From NCBI RefSeq assembly GCF_002159175.1, contig NZ_NFGZ01000008.1, forward strand, positions 62,001-126,000: DNA of 64,000 nucleotides, written 5' to 3'. Origin of the DNA: Flavonifractor sp. An92. GTDB lineage: Bacteria; Bacillota; Clostridia; Oscillospirales; Oscillospiraceae. The notes beneath the pieces were generated by a model that had not been told where the DNA came from, searched no databases, and saw nothing but the letters and a program-made list of their open reading frames with translations. Positions 15,563-24,484 of the stretch are shown in pieces (the stretch's first letter is position 1; the number at the start of each line of letters is the position of its first letter). The translations under genes were made by a program, and so were the position numbers.

Positions 15563-18186
15563 TCTGTTTTTTGACCCAGCCGGAACTGGAGCTGGTCCAG
15601 CTTGCGGGTGCTGCGGTTGTTGCGGGCGATAAGGTCGGCGATCTGCCCCTCAGCCTGCTCGATCTCCTGCCGGAAGGCCCGGGCCGACACCCGCAGCGCC
15701 CCGTGGCCCAGGATGATGAGCTGCTCCACGCCGTCGCTGGTGGCCACCCGGACCCGGTGCTTGCGGCCGATCTCGTAGGTCACCTTCTCGATGTAGTTGT
15801 CCGCCGTCTCGGCCTCCTTGGTGTAGACCACGTGGATATTCTGGTACTTCTCCACGCTCCCCGGGTTGCCCTTGATGCGGTAGGCGTCAAAGACCAGGAT
15901 AAGCTCGCACTTGCGGAACCCCTGGTAATTGCTCAACAGGTCCATCAGCGCCTTGCGGGCGGCGTCCATGTTGGTGCGGGCCAGGTCCTTCAGCTCGTCC
16001 CAGGCGTGGATGATGTTGTAGCCGTCCACCAGCAGGTACTCCGGGCCCAGGTTCTGGGTGCGGATGTTGTACTTTCCCTCGTCCAGGCTGGTGCGGGCGG
16101 GCTTGGGCTGGGGCCGGAAGGCCTCCCGCTCCACCTTGCCGTAGGTGCGCTCAAAGATGGCCTGGAGCTCCTTGTCCTGCTCCAGGGAGGGCCCGGGCCG
16201 TGAGAGCCGCACCGGCTGGGCCGCGGGGGCCTCCTCCTCCGGCTCGGCGGTCAGGCAGGCGGGCAGGTGCATCCGCCCCTCCACCTCATTCCACTTGACC
16301 ACCACACCGGCGCCGTGGTCGCAGAACACCGAGTCGGGGGGATTGTCCACATCCCGCTCCGGGTCGTAGCCCAGAGCCTCCACCACGGCCTCCTGGTCGG
16401 CACAGGGCTCGTACCCCCGGAGGGTGCAGAACAGCCGCCCCTGGCCCTTGGAATAGGCCGTCAGCTCCCGCTGGTAGCCCCGAAGGGCCGCCACCGGGGC
16501 GGAGCCGGTGAGGACGACCTCCTCCCCCACCGTCTCGGGGGGCTCACACTGGCCGCCCATCTGCTGCAGATCGGTCATGGCCCGGCCCACCAGGGCGGCG
16601 GGCAGCTCCAGGCGCACGTCGTACCAGGGCTCCAGGAGGATGTTTTCCGCCTTCATCAGGCCCTGGCGCACTGCCCGGTAGGTGGCCTGGCGGAAGTCGC
16701 CCCCCTCGGTGTGCTTCAGGTGGGCCTTCCCAGCGGCCAGGGTAATTTTCAGGTCGGTGATGGGAGAGCCGGTGAGGACGCCGGGGTGCTCCCGCTCCAG
16801 CAGGTGAGTCAGAATGAGCCGCTGCCAGTTGCGGTCCAGCTGGTCCTCGGAGCAGGAGGTGGCCACGGTAATGCCGCTCCCCCGCTCCCCGGGCTCCAGA
16901 ATGAGGTGGACCTCAGCGTAGTGGCGCAGAGGCTCGAAGTGGCCCACGCCCTCCACCGGGGCGGCGATGGTCTCCTTGTAGACGATGTTCCCCGCGTCGA
17001 AGTCCACCGCCAGGCCGAAGCGCTCCTGGATGACCGAACGGAGCACATCCAGCTGCACCTCGCCCATGAGCTGGACGTGGAGCTCCCCCAGGGCCTCATT
17101 CCACACCAGATGGAGCTGGGGATCCTCCTCCTCCAGGGCCCGCAGCTTGGGGAGCACCGTGTGTGGATCGGCCCCCTCGGGCAGCAGCAGGCGGTAGGTC
17201 AGCACCGGCTCCAGCGCCGGGGGCGGAGAGTCGGGCTCCGCTCCCAGGCCCTGGCCCGGCCAGGTGCGGCTCAGGCCGGTGACGGCGCAGACCTGGCCCC
17301 CCTCCACCCGGTCGGCGGTGCGGAATTTCGCGCCGGAGTAGAGGCGGATCTGATCCACCTTCTCGCTCCATGCCTCGCCGCCGGTGGTGCCTGAAATGCT
17401 GTCCTTCACCTTCAGTGCGCCGCCGGTGAGTTTGAGATAGGTCAGCCGCGTCCCCTGGGCGTCCCGGCCGATTTTATAGACCTTGGCGGCAAAAGAGCTC
17501 CCCCACACCGGACGGGGGGCGAAACGCTCCAGACCGGCGAGCAGCTCCCCCACCCCGTCCAGCTTCAGCGCCGAGCCGAACCAGCAGGGGAACACCTTCC
17601 GCGCGGCGATGAGGGCGGAGAGGGTCTCGTCCGAGAGCGCGCCGCTCTCCAGATACTCCTCCATAGCTCCCTCGTCGGTGAGGGAGATCTCCTCCAGAGT
17701 GTCCGGGTCCTCCAGCATTCCGAAGTCGGCACAGCCGCCACTGAGGCGCTGGCGGAGGTCGGAGAGCACGGCGTCCCGGTCGGCTCCATCCAGGTCCATC
17801 TTGTTCACAAAGAGGAAGGTGGGCACGCCGTAGCGCTCCAGCAGCCGCCACAGGGTCCGGGTGTGGCCCTGCACGCCGTCGGTGCCGCTGATGACCAGCA
17901 CCGCGCAGTCCAGCACCTGGAGGGTGCGCTCCATCTCGCTGGAAAAGTCCACATGCCCCGGTGTGTCCAGCAGGGTGATCTCACACTCGGGCAAAGGCAG
18001 AATGGCCTGCTTGGAGAAGATGGTGATGCCCCGCTCCCGCTCCAGGCGCTCGGTGTCCAGAAAGGCGTCCCCGTGGTCCACCCGGCCCAGCTTGCGGATG
18101 GAGCCGCTCTCGTAGAGCATGGCCTCCGACAGCGTGGTCTTGCCCGCGTCCACATGGGCCAGAATGCCCACGACCAGTTTTCTCAT
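15559..18186 (-). CDS. EF-G/TetM-like GTPase fused to a Rae1/YacP-like NYN nuclease domain
   Basis: 875 residues. Residues 1-650 follow the ribosome-protection-protein layout: G1 AHVDAGKTT, G3 DTPGHVDFSSEME, G4 NKMD, then EF-G-like domains II-V ending near NPPDSVFCDHGAGVVVKW. A Pro-rich linker leads to residues 716-845, a NYN/PIN-like domain very similar to Rae1/YacP: LLVDGYNIIHAWDELK, LILVFDAYRIKG, ETADNYIE, VRVATSDGVEQLI, with the four acidic residues expected for catalysis (in VDGYN, VFDAY, ETAD and TSD). Rae1 cuts mRNA at the ribosomal A site in Bacillus. Tetracycline resistance is not implied. AGGAG precedes the ATG. Confidence 0.9.
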   Translation of the reverse strand: MRKLVVGILAHVDAGKTTLSEAMLYESGSIRKLGRVDHGDAFLDTERLERERGITIFSKQAILPLPECEITLLDTPGHVDFSSEMERTLQVLDCAVLVISGTDGVQGHTRTLWRLLERYGVPTFLFVNKMDLDGADRDAVLSDLRQRLSGGCADFGMLEDPDTLEEISLTDEGAMEEYLESGALSDETLSALIAARKVFPCWFGSALKLDGVGELLAGLERFAPRPVWGSSFAAKVYKIGRDAQGTRLTYLKLTGGALKVKDSISGTTGGEAWSEKVDQIRLYSGAKFRTADRVEGGQVCAVTGLSRTWPGQGLGAEPDSPPPALEPVLTYRLLLPEGADPHTVLPKLRALEEEDPQLHLVWNEALGELHVQLMGEVQLDVLRSVIQERFGLAVDFDAGNIVYKETIAAPVEGVGHFEPLRHYAEVHLILEPGERGSGITVATSCSEDQLDRNWQRLILTHLLEREHPGVLTGSPITDLKITLAAGKAHLKHTEGGDFRQATYRAVRQGLMKAENILLEPWYDVRLELPAALVGRAMTDLQQMGGQCEPPETVGEEVVLTGSAPVAALRGYQRELTAYSKGQGRLFCTLRGYEPCADQEAVVEALGYDPERDVDNPPDSVFCDHGAGVVVKWNEVEGRMHLPACLTAEPEEEAPAAQPVRLSRPGPSLEQDKELQAIFERTYGKVEREAFRPQPKPARTSLDEGKYNIRTQNLGPEYLLVDGYNIIHAWDELKDLARTNMDAARKALMDLLSNYQGFRKCELILVFDAYRIKGNPGSVEKYQNIHVVYTKEAETADNYIEKVTYEIGRKHRVRVATSDGVEQLIILGHGALRVSARAFRQEIEQAEGQIADLIARNNRSTRKLDQLQFRLGQKTD

Positions 18187-18284
18187 ATCGCTACTCCTAT
18201 GTGTACGGGGCTCCGCCCCGCTGTACTCTGCGTTTCATGATAGCACACCCCGGGCCAAATTGCCACGGAAATCCCAACCCGCGC

Positions 18285-18314
18285 TTGCGCCGGGCCCCGC
18301 CGGCATGGTACAAT
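18285..18314 (+). promoter_or_regulatory. Predicted promoter of lplA
   Basis: TTGCGC, 18-bp spacer, TACAAT, 33 nt before the lplA start. Confidence 0.6.
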
Positions 18315-18346
18315 TTCCCTATCACCGGTGAAAGGGGGCCTCCCAC

Positions 18347-19333
18347 ATGATGTACTATCTGGAATGCTCCGGCCACGACCCCCGCTTCCATCTGGCCCTG
18401 GAGCATTACGTGTTTCACGGTCTGGACCGGCGGCACTCCTATTTCCTGCTGAGCCAGAACGACAACGCCGTCATGGTGGGGCGGCACCAGAACACCCTGA
18501 CCACCGTGGACCCCGTCTACGCAGCCCGGCACCAGCTCCAGGTGGTGCGGCGGCTCTCCGGCGGCGGCGCGGTCTACCACGACCTGGGGACGGTCAACTA
18601 TACCTTCATCTCCGGCGGCGACAGCTCCGCCGCCTATGATTTTTCCACATTTTCCGGCCCCATTGTGGAAGTGCTCCGGCGCATGGGCCTGCCGGCCCAG
18701 CTCAACGGCCGCAACGACATCACCATCGACGGGCGCAAGTGCTCCGGCAGCGCCCAGTACCGCCGGGACGGCCGGGTGCTCCACCATGGGACCCTCTTCT
18801 TCGACACCGACCTGGAGGCCCGGCAGCGGGCGCTGACGGTCTTTCCGGTCCATCCGGCCTCCCGCTACCGGATCGAGCCCGTCACCAACATCCGACCCCG
18901 TCTGGAGCGGGATCTGGACACCCTCTCCTTCCTGCGGGTACTGCGCTCCGCCATGTTCTCCTCCGCCCGGCTGGAGCCCTACCGCCTGACCGAGGGCGAC
19001 CTGTCCGCCGTCCAGGCCATCCAGGCAGAGATCTACGACCGCTGGGATTGGAATTACGGCTCCCTTCCCCCCTGCCGCTTCCACAAGGAGCTCACCGTGG
19101 AGGACTGCGGGCAGGTGGAGGCCTGGCTGAACACCGACCCGGAGGGGACCATCACCTCGCTGCACTTTTTTGGCGACTACTTCGGCGATGGAGACAGCTG
19201 CGTGCTGGCCCGGCGCTTTCTGGGCGTCCCTCTGGAGGAGGACGCCCTCCGCGCCGCCCTGGCCGGGGTGGACCTGGAGCCCTACTTCCACGGCATGGAC
19301 CGGGAGGCCTTCCTCTCCCTCCTGCTGTCCTGA
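18347..19333 (+). CDS. lplA: Lipoate-protein ligase A
   Basis: 328 residues. The LplA catalytic domain is seen in MVGRHQNT, VVRRLSGGGAVYHDLGTVNYTF (lipoyl-binding RRxSGGGAVYHD loop), GLPAQLNGRNDITIDGRKCSGSAQ with the catalytic lysine in GRKCSGSA, and LHHGTLFF; residues 250-328 form the C-terminal accessory domain. It attaches salvaged lipoate (via lipoyl-AMP) to lipoyl domains such as GcvH or E2 subunits. The start is one of two adjacent ATGs; the ribosome binding site is only GGGGG. Alone between its promoter and a terminator; no lipoyl-dependent enzyme gene is nearby. Confidence 0.93.
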   Translation: MMYYLECSGHDPRFHLALEHYVFHGLDRRHSYFLLSQNDNAVMVGRHQNTLTTVDPVYAARHQLQVVRRLSGGGAVYHDLGTVNYTFISGGDSSAAYDFSTFSGPIVEVLRRMGLPAQLNGRNDITIDGRKCSGSAQYRRDGRVLHHGTLFFDTDLEARQRALTVFPVHPASRYRIEPVTNIRPRLERDLDTLSFLRVLRSAMFSSARLEPYRLTEGDLSAVQAIQAEIYDRWDWNYGSLPPCRFHKELTVEDCGQVEAWLNTDPEGTITSLHFFGDYFGDGDSCVLARRFLGVPLEEDALRAALAGVDLEPYFHGMDREAFLSLLLS

Positions 19334-19337
19334 GACG

Positions 19338-19370
19338 AAAAAATCCCCTGCCCGCGGGCAGGGGATTTTT
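19338..19370. terminator. Bidirectional terminator between lplA and rplQ
   Basis: AAAAAATCCCCTGCCCGCGG continuing into a symmetrical half that ends in five T; serves the convergent lplA and ribosomal transcripts. Confidence 0.92.
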
Positions 19371-19380
19371 GTTCGCTTTC

Positions 19381-19722
19381 TTACACCAGCTGAACGATCG
19401 CCATCTCAGCGGCGTCGCCGCGGCGGGGACCGATCTTCACCACGCGGGTGTAGCCGCCGTTGCGCTCGGCGTACTTGGGACCGATCTCGTCGAAGAGCTT
19501 CTTGGCCACATCCTCCTTGGTCAGGAAGCCCAGCGCCTGCCGGTAAGAGGCCAGGTTGGCCTTCTTGGACAGGGTGATCATCTTCTCAGCCATGGGGGCG
19601 ACTTCCTTGGCGCGGCTCAGGGTGGTCTTGATCTGGCCGTTCTCCAGCAGGTAGGTGGTCATGGCGCGGAGCATGGCCATACGCTGATCAGTGGGGCGGC
19701 CCAGCTTACGATATCCGGACAT
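19381..19722 (-). CDS. rplQ: 50S ribosomal protein L17
   Basis: 113 residues. Begins [20 protein letters not shown], the conserved L17 N-terminus, and ends [15 protein letters not shown]17 sits at the peptide-exit side of the 50S subunit. The ATG at 19722 has AGGAG nine nt upstream; a TTG three codons earlier is less well placed. Last gene of the 32-gene ribosomal run, with rpoA 174 nt upstream; that gap contains a GCCGCCCCC/GGGGGCGGC hairpin (19801-19821). Confidence 0.97.
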   Translation of the reverse strand: MSGYRKLGRPTDQRMAMLRAMTTYLLENGQIKTTLSRAKEVAPMAEKMITLSKKANLASYRQALGFLTKEDVAKKLFDEIGPKYAERNGGYTRVVKIGPRRGDAAEMAIVQLV

Positions 19723-19895
19723 GTGAGTCAACTCCTATCGGTATTTCGCCTGGCGAAATCCAGTGTAAATTCGTCCTGAGGGGTTATCCCTCTGAGAGGC
19801 GCCGCCCCCGCTGGGGGCGGCATCGCCTTGGCGTATCCGGGAGGGGACGTTACATGCCCCCGGACTGCCTCTCGCACCGGCCAATCAGGCCGGGA

Positions 19896-20846
19896 TCAGT
19901 TGTTCTCCTCGCTGGCCAAGGACAGACCCATCATAGCCAGCTTGTTGATGACCTCTTCCAGGGACTTGCGGCCCAGGTTGCGCACCTTCATCATCTCGTC
20001 CTCGGTCTTGGAGATCAGATCCTCCACCGTGTTGATGTTGGCGCGCTTGAGGCAGTTGAAGGAACGGACCGACAGGTCCAGTTCCTCGATGGTCAGCTCC
20101 AGTACCTTGTCCCGCTGAGCCTCGCTCTTCTCCACCACCGTGGACTTGGAGCCCATGGTCTCAGAGAGGTCGGTGAAGAGGACGAAGTGGTCGCAGAGGA
20201 TCCGGGCGCCCAGGCTCACCGCGTCCCGGGCGGTGATGGTGCCGTTGGTCCACACCTCCAGGGTCAGCTTGTCAAAGTCCGTCTGGTCGCCCACACGGGT
20301 GGGCTCCACGGTGTAGTTGACCTTGCGGACCGGGGTGTAGATGGAATCCACGGGGATGAGGCCGATGACCATCTGGGCGGGCTTGTTCCGGTCGGCGGGC
20401 ACATAGCCCCGGCCGTGGGACAGCGTCAGCTCCATGTTGAGGCTGGCGTCGGGGCCCAGGGTGGCAATCTTCAGGTCGGGGTTGAGGATCTCAACCTCGC
20501 CGTCGGCCTTGATGTCACCGGCGGTGACCACGCACTCGCCGCTGGCCTCGATATAGACGGTCTTGACGCCCTCGCAGTGCAGCTTCGCAATGATCCGCTT
20601 GACGTTGAGGACGATCTCCGTCACATCCTCCTTGATACCGGGGATGGTCGTAAACTCGTGCTGTACACCGGCGATCTTGATCGAAGTCACCGCGGTGCCA
20701 GGCAGAGAAGAGAGCAGGATGCGGCGCAGGGAGTTACCCAGCGTGATGCCGTAGCCGCGCTCCAGCGGTTCCACCACGTACTTGCCATAAGAGCCGTCGG
20801 CTGGGTTTTCCACACATTCGATGCGCGGCTTTTCGATTTCTACCAT
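19896..20846 (-). CDS. rpoA: DNA-directed RNA polymerase subunit alpha
   Basis: 316 residues, normal length. The N-terminal dimerisation domain shows [20 protein letters not shown], and the C-terminal domain (about 245-310) shows [20 protein letters not shown] and [15 protein letters not shown], the helix-hairpin-helix that contacts UP elements and activators. It nucleates RNA polymerase assembly. Encoded between rpsD and rplQ as in other Firmicutes, so alpha synthesis is tied to ribosomal proteins. Good GGAGGG before the ATG. Confidence 0.98.
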   Translation of the reverse strand: MVEIEKPRIECVENPADGSYGKYVVEPLERGYGITLGNSLRRILLSSLPGTAVTSIKIAGVQHEFTTIPGIKEDVTEIVLNVKRIIAKLHCEGVKTVYIEASGECVVTAGDIKADGEVEILNPDLKIATLGPDASLNMELTLSHGRGYVPADRNKPAQMVIGLIPVDSIYTPVRKVNYTVEPTRVGDQTDFDKLTLEVWTNGTITARDAVSLGARILCDHFVLFTDLSETMGSKSTVVEKSEAQRDKVLELTIEELDLSVRSFNCLKRANINTVEDLISKTEDEMMKVRNLGRKSLEEVINKLAMMGLSLASEENN

Positions 20847-20931
20847 GTGTTACCCTCCTTTTCGCAGCGGCGGGCCGGGCAGCCCGCCGCCTGGTATTAC
20901 AGCTCACCAATAATCGAGGGTACGCTCTCTC

Positions 20932-21534
20932 TTACTTGGAGTACAGCTCGACGATCAGGTGCTCCTCGATGGGCAGGTCGATGTCCGCACGCTCGGGCAT
21001 CTGGACCACGGTACCCTTCAGGGAGTTCTTCTCACGCTCCAGCCACTTGGGCAGCAGCACGTTGGGAGCGTCCTCGCCGGTCAGGCGCTTGAACTTCACG
21101 GAAGAACGGCTGGCCTCCCGGACCTCGATGACGTCACCGGGCTTGACCAGGTAGGAGGGGATGTCCACCCGCTGGCCGTTCACAGTGAAGTGGCCGTGGC
21201 CCACCAGCTGACGGGCCTCACGGCGGGTCATGGCGAAGCCCAGACGGAAGGCCACGTTATCCAGGCGGCGCTCCACCAGGACCAGCAGGTTCTCGCCGGT
21301 CTTGCCGGGCATCCGGGCGGCCTTCTCGTAGTACATACGGAACTGCTTCTCCATGATGCCGTAGACGAACTTCACCTTCTGCTTCTCAGAGAGCTGCAGG
21401 GCGTACTCGCTCTTCTTCTTGCGCATCTGACCGCCGGGATTGCGGTTGCTCTCCTTCTTGGCATAGCCCATCGCGGCAGGAGAAATGCCCAGCGCACGGC
21501 AGCGCTTGGCGATCGGCTGCATATTCTTTGCCAT
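20932..21534 (-). CDS. rpsD: 30S ribosomal protein S4
   Basis: 200 residues. The S4 RNA-binding domain spans about 90-155 ([34 protein letters not shown]). The N-terminus ([20 protein letters not shown]) is the Clostridia-type form rather than the longer zinc-binding form. S4 is a primary 16S rRNA binder and often represses its own operon. It lies between rpsK and rpoA. GGAGGAAACTGAT precedes the ATG. Confidence 0.97.
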   Translation of the reverse strand: MAKNMQPIAKRCRALGISPAAMGYAKKESNRNPGGQMRKKKSEYALQLSEKQKVKFVYGIMEKQFRMYYEKAARMPGKTGENLLVLVERRLDNVAFRLGFAMTRREARQLVGHGHFTVNGQRVDIPSYLVKPGDVIEVREASRSSVKFKRLTGEDAPNVLLPKWLEREKNSLKGTVVQMPERADIDLPIEEHLIVELYSK

Positions 21535-21552
21535 ATCAGTTTCCTCCTTCTC

Positions 21553-21954
21553 TTACACGCGGCGACGCTTGGGCGGACGGCAGCCGTTGTGGGGGATGGG
21601 GGTCACGTCCTTGATCAGGGTGACCTCCAGGCCCACGGCCTGCAGAGCGCGGATGGCGGCCTCACGGCCGGCGCCGGGGCCCTTCACGTAGACCTCGACG
21701 GTCTTCAGGCCGTGCTCCATGGCAGCCTTAGCGGCGGTCTCAGCGGCGGTCTGAGCGGCGAAGGGGGTGGACTTACGGGAGCCACGGAAGCCCAGGCCGC
21801 CGGAGGAGGCCCAGGACAGGGCGTTGCCGCCCATATCGGTCACGGTGACCATGGTGTTGTTGAAGGAAGAGCGGATATGCACCTGGCCCTTCTCCACGTT
21901 CTTGCGCTCGCGGCGCTTGCGGATCACTTTCTTACCCTTGGTATTCGCAGCCAT
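21553..21954 (-). CDS. rpsK: 30S ribosomal protein S11
   Basis: 133 residues. [40 protein letters not shown] and the C-terminal [17 protein letters not shown] are invariant S11 blocks. S11 lies on the 30S platform beside the mRNA exit path. A basic N-terminal extension ([14 protein letters not shown]) is typical of Firmicutes. Located between rpsM and rpsD with a 14-nt gap that holds its ribosome binding site. Confidence 0.98.
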   Translation of the reverse strand: MAANTKGKKVIRKRRERKNVEKGQVHIRSSFNNTMVTVTDMGGNALSWASSGGLGFRGSRKSTPFAAQTAAETAAKAAMEHGLKTVEVYVKGPGAGREAAIRALQAVGLEVTLIKDVTPIPHNGCRPPKRRRV

Positions 21955-21968
21955 TGCTTATCCCTCCT

Positions 21969-22337
21969 TTACTTCTTCTTGTTCGCGACGGTACGCTTGG
22001 GACCCTTGCGGGTACGGGCGTTGGTCTTGCTGCGCTGGCCGCGGACCGGCAGGCCCTTGCGGTGACGGATGCCGCGGTAGCAGCCGATCTCGGTCAGACG
22101 CTTGATATCCATCGCCACGTCGCGGCGGAGGTCGCCTTCCACAGTGTAGTTGTGGGAGATGCACTCACGCAGCTTGGCCTCCTCCTCGTCGGTGAGGTCC
22201 TTCACGCGGGTGTCGGGGTTGATCCCGGTCTCAGCCAGGATCTTATTGGCGCTGGTGCGCCCAATGCCAAAGATATAGGTCAGGCCGATCTCGATCCGCT
22301 TATCCTTCGGCAGGTCAATGCCAGCAATACGTGCCAT
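21969..22337 (-). CDS. rpsM: 30S ribosomal protein S13
   Basis: 122 residues. Starts [20 protein letters not shown], includes a helix-hairpin-helix ([16 protein letters not shown]) and ends with the conserved basic tail [21 protein letters not shown]13 contacts the P-site tRNA and 50S bridges at the 30S head. Follows rpmJ closely; AGGAGGTGC precedes the ATG. Confidence 0.98.
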   Translation of the reverse strand: MARIAGIDLPKDKRIEIGLTYIFGIGRTSANKILAETGINPDTRVKDLTDEEEAKLRECISHNYTVEGDLRRDVAMDIKRLTEIGCYRGIRHRKGLPVRGQRSKTNARTRKGPKRTVANKKK

Positions 22338-22357
22338 ACTGTTTCAGCACCTCCTAA

Positions 22358-22501
<144 letters not shown>

Positions 22502-22563
22502 TCAGACATGACAGAACTCATGTCGCTCTGCGCGTCCCGGCCTTCCGCCGGCGGCACGCCTTA

Positions 22564-22782
22564 TTACTTACTGCGCCAGGTGATCCTTCCGCGGGTCACA
22601 TCGTAGGGGGACATCTGGACCGTCACCTTGTCGCCGGGCAGGATGCGGATGAAGTTCATCCGCAGCTTGCCGGAGATATGGGCCAGAATGATGTGACCGT
22701 TTCCGATATCCACGCGGAACGTGGTGTTGGGAAGGGACTCAACCACGACGCCCTCCACTTCGATCATATCGTCTTTTGCCAA
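22564..22782 (-). CDS. infA: Translation initiation factor IF-1
   Basis: 72 residues, an OB-fold of exactly the family length: [54 protein letters not shown]-1 blocks the A site during initiation. The start is TTG (22782-22780): it yields the canonical N-terminus, and AAGGAGGG lies eight nt upstream. An ATG farther upstream would add five residues encoded by the ribosome binding site itself. The stop of the preceding KOW gene lies four nt before the start, so the genes are coupled. Confidence 0.95.
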   Translation of the reverse strand: MAKDDMIEVEGVVVESLPNTTFRVDIGNGHIILAHISGKLRMNFIRILPGDKVTVQMSPYDVTRGRITWRSK

Positions 22783-22786
22783 AGCG

Positions 22787-23062
22787 TCATACCCTCCTTG
22801 CATCCTCTCGGAAAGCGGCCAGCGCCCTCCGTAACTCGCTGTCCGACACCTGCTGACCGGCCTGGACTTTCTCCAGGACCGGGTGCCGGAACGCCCCGGC
22901 GAAAGCGGCGTGAATACCCTTCTTCCGCTTGGGGCTCCTAGCCTTTCTGCGCTTCCCGTCGGCCAGGAGCAGGTAGGCGCCGTCGGTGTCCAGGACACAG
23001 AACAGCTCCCCCTTGTCATGCCCGGCCAGGGATTGCACGATCTGGGCTTTTGCAAACTCCAT
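22787..23062 (-). CDS. KOW-domain RNA-binding protein (L14e-like)
   Basis: 91 residues. Residues 5-45 ([20 protein letters not shown], then [20 protein letters not shown]) resemble the KOW/L14e-L27e RNA-binding beta barrel found in small proteins encoded between map and infA in many Clostridia. The function is not established; a ribosome-associated role is likely from its place in the spc operon and its basic centre. GGGAGACTGAGC precedes the ATG; it begins two nt after the map stop. Confidence 0.85.
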   Translation of the reverse strand: MEFAKAQIVQSLAGHDKGELFCVLDTDGAYLLLADGKRRKARSPKRKKGIHAAFAGAFRHPVLEKVQAGQQVSDSELRRALAAFREDARRV

Positions 23063-23064
23063 GC

Positions 23065-23826
23065 TCAGTCTCCCGTCACGGTGAGGATCTCAGGCTCACC
23101 GTCGGTGATGAGAATGGTGTTTTCGTAGTGCGCGGTCAGGGAACCGTCGGCCGAAACCGTGGTCCACTTGTCCTTGAGCACTTTTACGTGCCAATCGCCG
23201 GCGCACACCATGGGCTCCACCGCCAGGGTCATGCCCGGCTGGAGCCGGGGACCGTGGCCGGCGGGTCCGAAATTGGGGACCTCGGGGGCTTCGTGCAGGT
23301 TGCGGCCCACACCGTGTCCCACGAAATCCCGTACCACCGAGCAGCCGTTTGCTTCCACATACTTCTGCACGGCGTGGGAGATGTCATACACCCGATTTCC
23401 AGGCCGGGCCAGCTTGATACCCTCCCAGAAGCTCTGCTCAGTCACCTCGATGAGGCGCTGGGCCTCGGGGGAGATGGCGCCGCAGGCAAAGGTGGCGGCG
23501 CAGTCGCCGTGGAAGCCGCCGATGTAGGCGCCCACATCCACGCTGACGATGTCGCCCTCCTTCAGCACGATGTGCTTGGAAGGGATGCCGTGGATGACCA
23601 CCTCATTCACCGAGACACAGGCGGAGCCGGGGAATCCCCCGTAGCCCAGGAAAGAGGGCTTGGCGCCCTGGCTCTCGATGAATTTGCGCACCTCAGTGTC
23701 GATCTCCAGCGTGGAAACGCCGGGACGCACCAGGGAGCCGGCCAATGCCCGGGCCTGGGCGGTGATCCGTCCGGCCCGGCGCATCAGCTCGATCTCATGG
23801 GGAGATTTGAGGGAAATCAGATCCAT
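23065..23826 (-). CDS. map: Methionine aminopeptidase, type I
   Basis: 253 residues. Metal ligands and active-site His are visible in GDIVSVDVGAYIGGFHGDCA, FVGHGVGRNLHEAPEVPNFG and LAVEPMVCAG. The enzyme removes the initiator methionine. Two starts are possible: GTG 23835 overlapping the adk stop, or ATG 23826 with GGGGAAG upstream; the latter gives the usual N-terminus (DLISLKSPHEIELMRRAGRI). No N-terminal zinc-finger extension. Located between adk and the KOW gene. Confidence 0.96.
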   Translation of the reverse strand: MDLISLKSPHEIELMRRAGRITAQARALAGSLVRPGVSTLEIDTEVRKFIESQGAKPSFLGYGGFPGSACVSVNEVVIHGIPSKHIVLKEGDIVSVDVGAYIGGFHGDCAATFACGAISPEAQRLIEVTEQSFWEGIKLARPGNRVYDISHAVQKYVEANGCSVVRDFVGHGVGRNLHEAPEVPNFGPAGHGPRLQPGMTLAVEPMVCAGDWHVKVLKDKWTTVSADGSLTAHYENTILITDGEPEILTVTGD

Positions 23827-23831
23827 TCCGC

Positions 23832-24464
23832 TCACTTCCCCAGCAGCTTCATAATGGCCTCATTGGTGGCCTCAATGCCGCCCGCATCGGGAACGGTCTT
23901 GAGGATACCGCGGGTCTCATAGAAGTTCTTCAGGGGCTCGGTCTCCTGATGGTAGACCTCCAGACGGTGCTTGACCGTCTCAGGCTGGTCGTCCTTGCGC
24001 TGCTCCAGCGCGCCGCCGCACTTGTCGCACACGCCCTCCACCTTGGAAGGAGCGGCCACGATGTGGTAGGTGGCGCCGCAGCCGTGGCAGGTCCGGCGGC
24101 CAGTCATGCGGGCCTCGATGACGCTGTCGGCGATCTCCAGGGAGAGCACCGCGTCAAAGTTGATACCGGCCTTCTCCAGAGCCTCCGCCTGGGCGATGGT
24201 GCGGGGCACGCCGTCCAGGATATAGCCGCCGGCGCAGTCGGGCTCCGCCAGGCGCTCCTGGATAATCCCGATGATGACCTCGTCGGGGACCAGCTTGCCG
24301 GCCTCCATATAGGCCTTGGCCTGCAGGCCCACGGGCGTGCCGTTCTTCACCGCGGCGCGGAGGATGTTGCCGGTGGAGATGGTGGGAATGCCGAGCTTCT
24401 GGCTGATGATCTCAGCCTGCGTGCCTTTTCCGGCGCCGGGGGCGCCCAACAGAATCAGCTTCAT
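23832..24464 (-). CDS. adk: Adenylate kinase
   Basis: 210 residues. P-loop [14 protein letters not shown], the [13 protein letters not shown] segment and a lid with Cys-x2-Cys-x16-Cys-x2-Cys (CHGCG..CDKCG) that identifies the zinc-containing long-lid form common in Firmicutes. It balances AMP, ADP and ATP. Located between secY and map in the spc operon as in Bacillus. GAGGGG lies before the ATG. Confidence 0.97.
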   Translation of the reverse strand: MKLILLGAPGAGKGTQAEIISQKLGIPTISTGNILRAAVKNGTPVGLQAKAYMEAGKLVPDEVIIGIIQERLAEPDCAGGYILDGVPRTIAQAEALEKAGINFDAVLSLEIADSVIEARMTGRRTCHGCGATYHIVAAPSKVEGVCDKCGGALEQRKDDQPETVKHRLEVYHQETEPLKNFYETRGILKTVPDAGGIEATNEAIMKLLGK

Positions 24465-24484
24465 TACCCTTAACCCCTCTCTTA

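Noticed and set aside
15559-18186. Tetracycline resistance gene
   Set aside because: The GTPase part is TetM-like, but the protein is a chromosomal fusion with a nuclease domain, is not near mobile elements, and lacks close identity to known tet alleles as far as can be read. Called a translation GTPase instead.
19723-19895. Terminator between rpoA and rplQ
   Set aside because: The GCCGCCCCC/GGGGGCGGC hairpin lacks a T-run in the direction of transcription, so it is left as a hairpin only.
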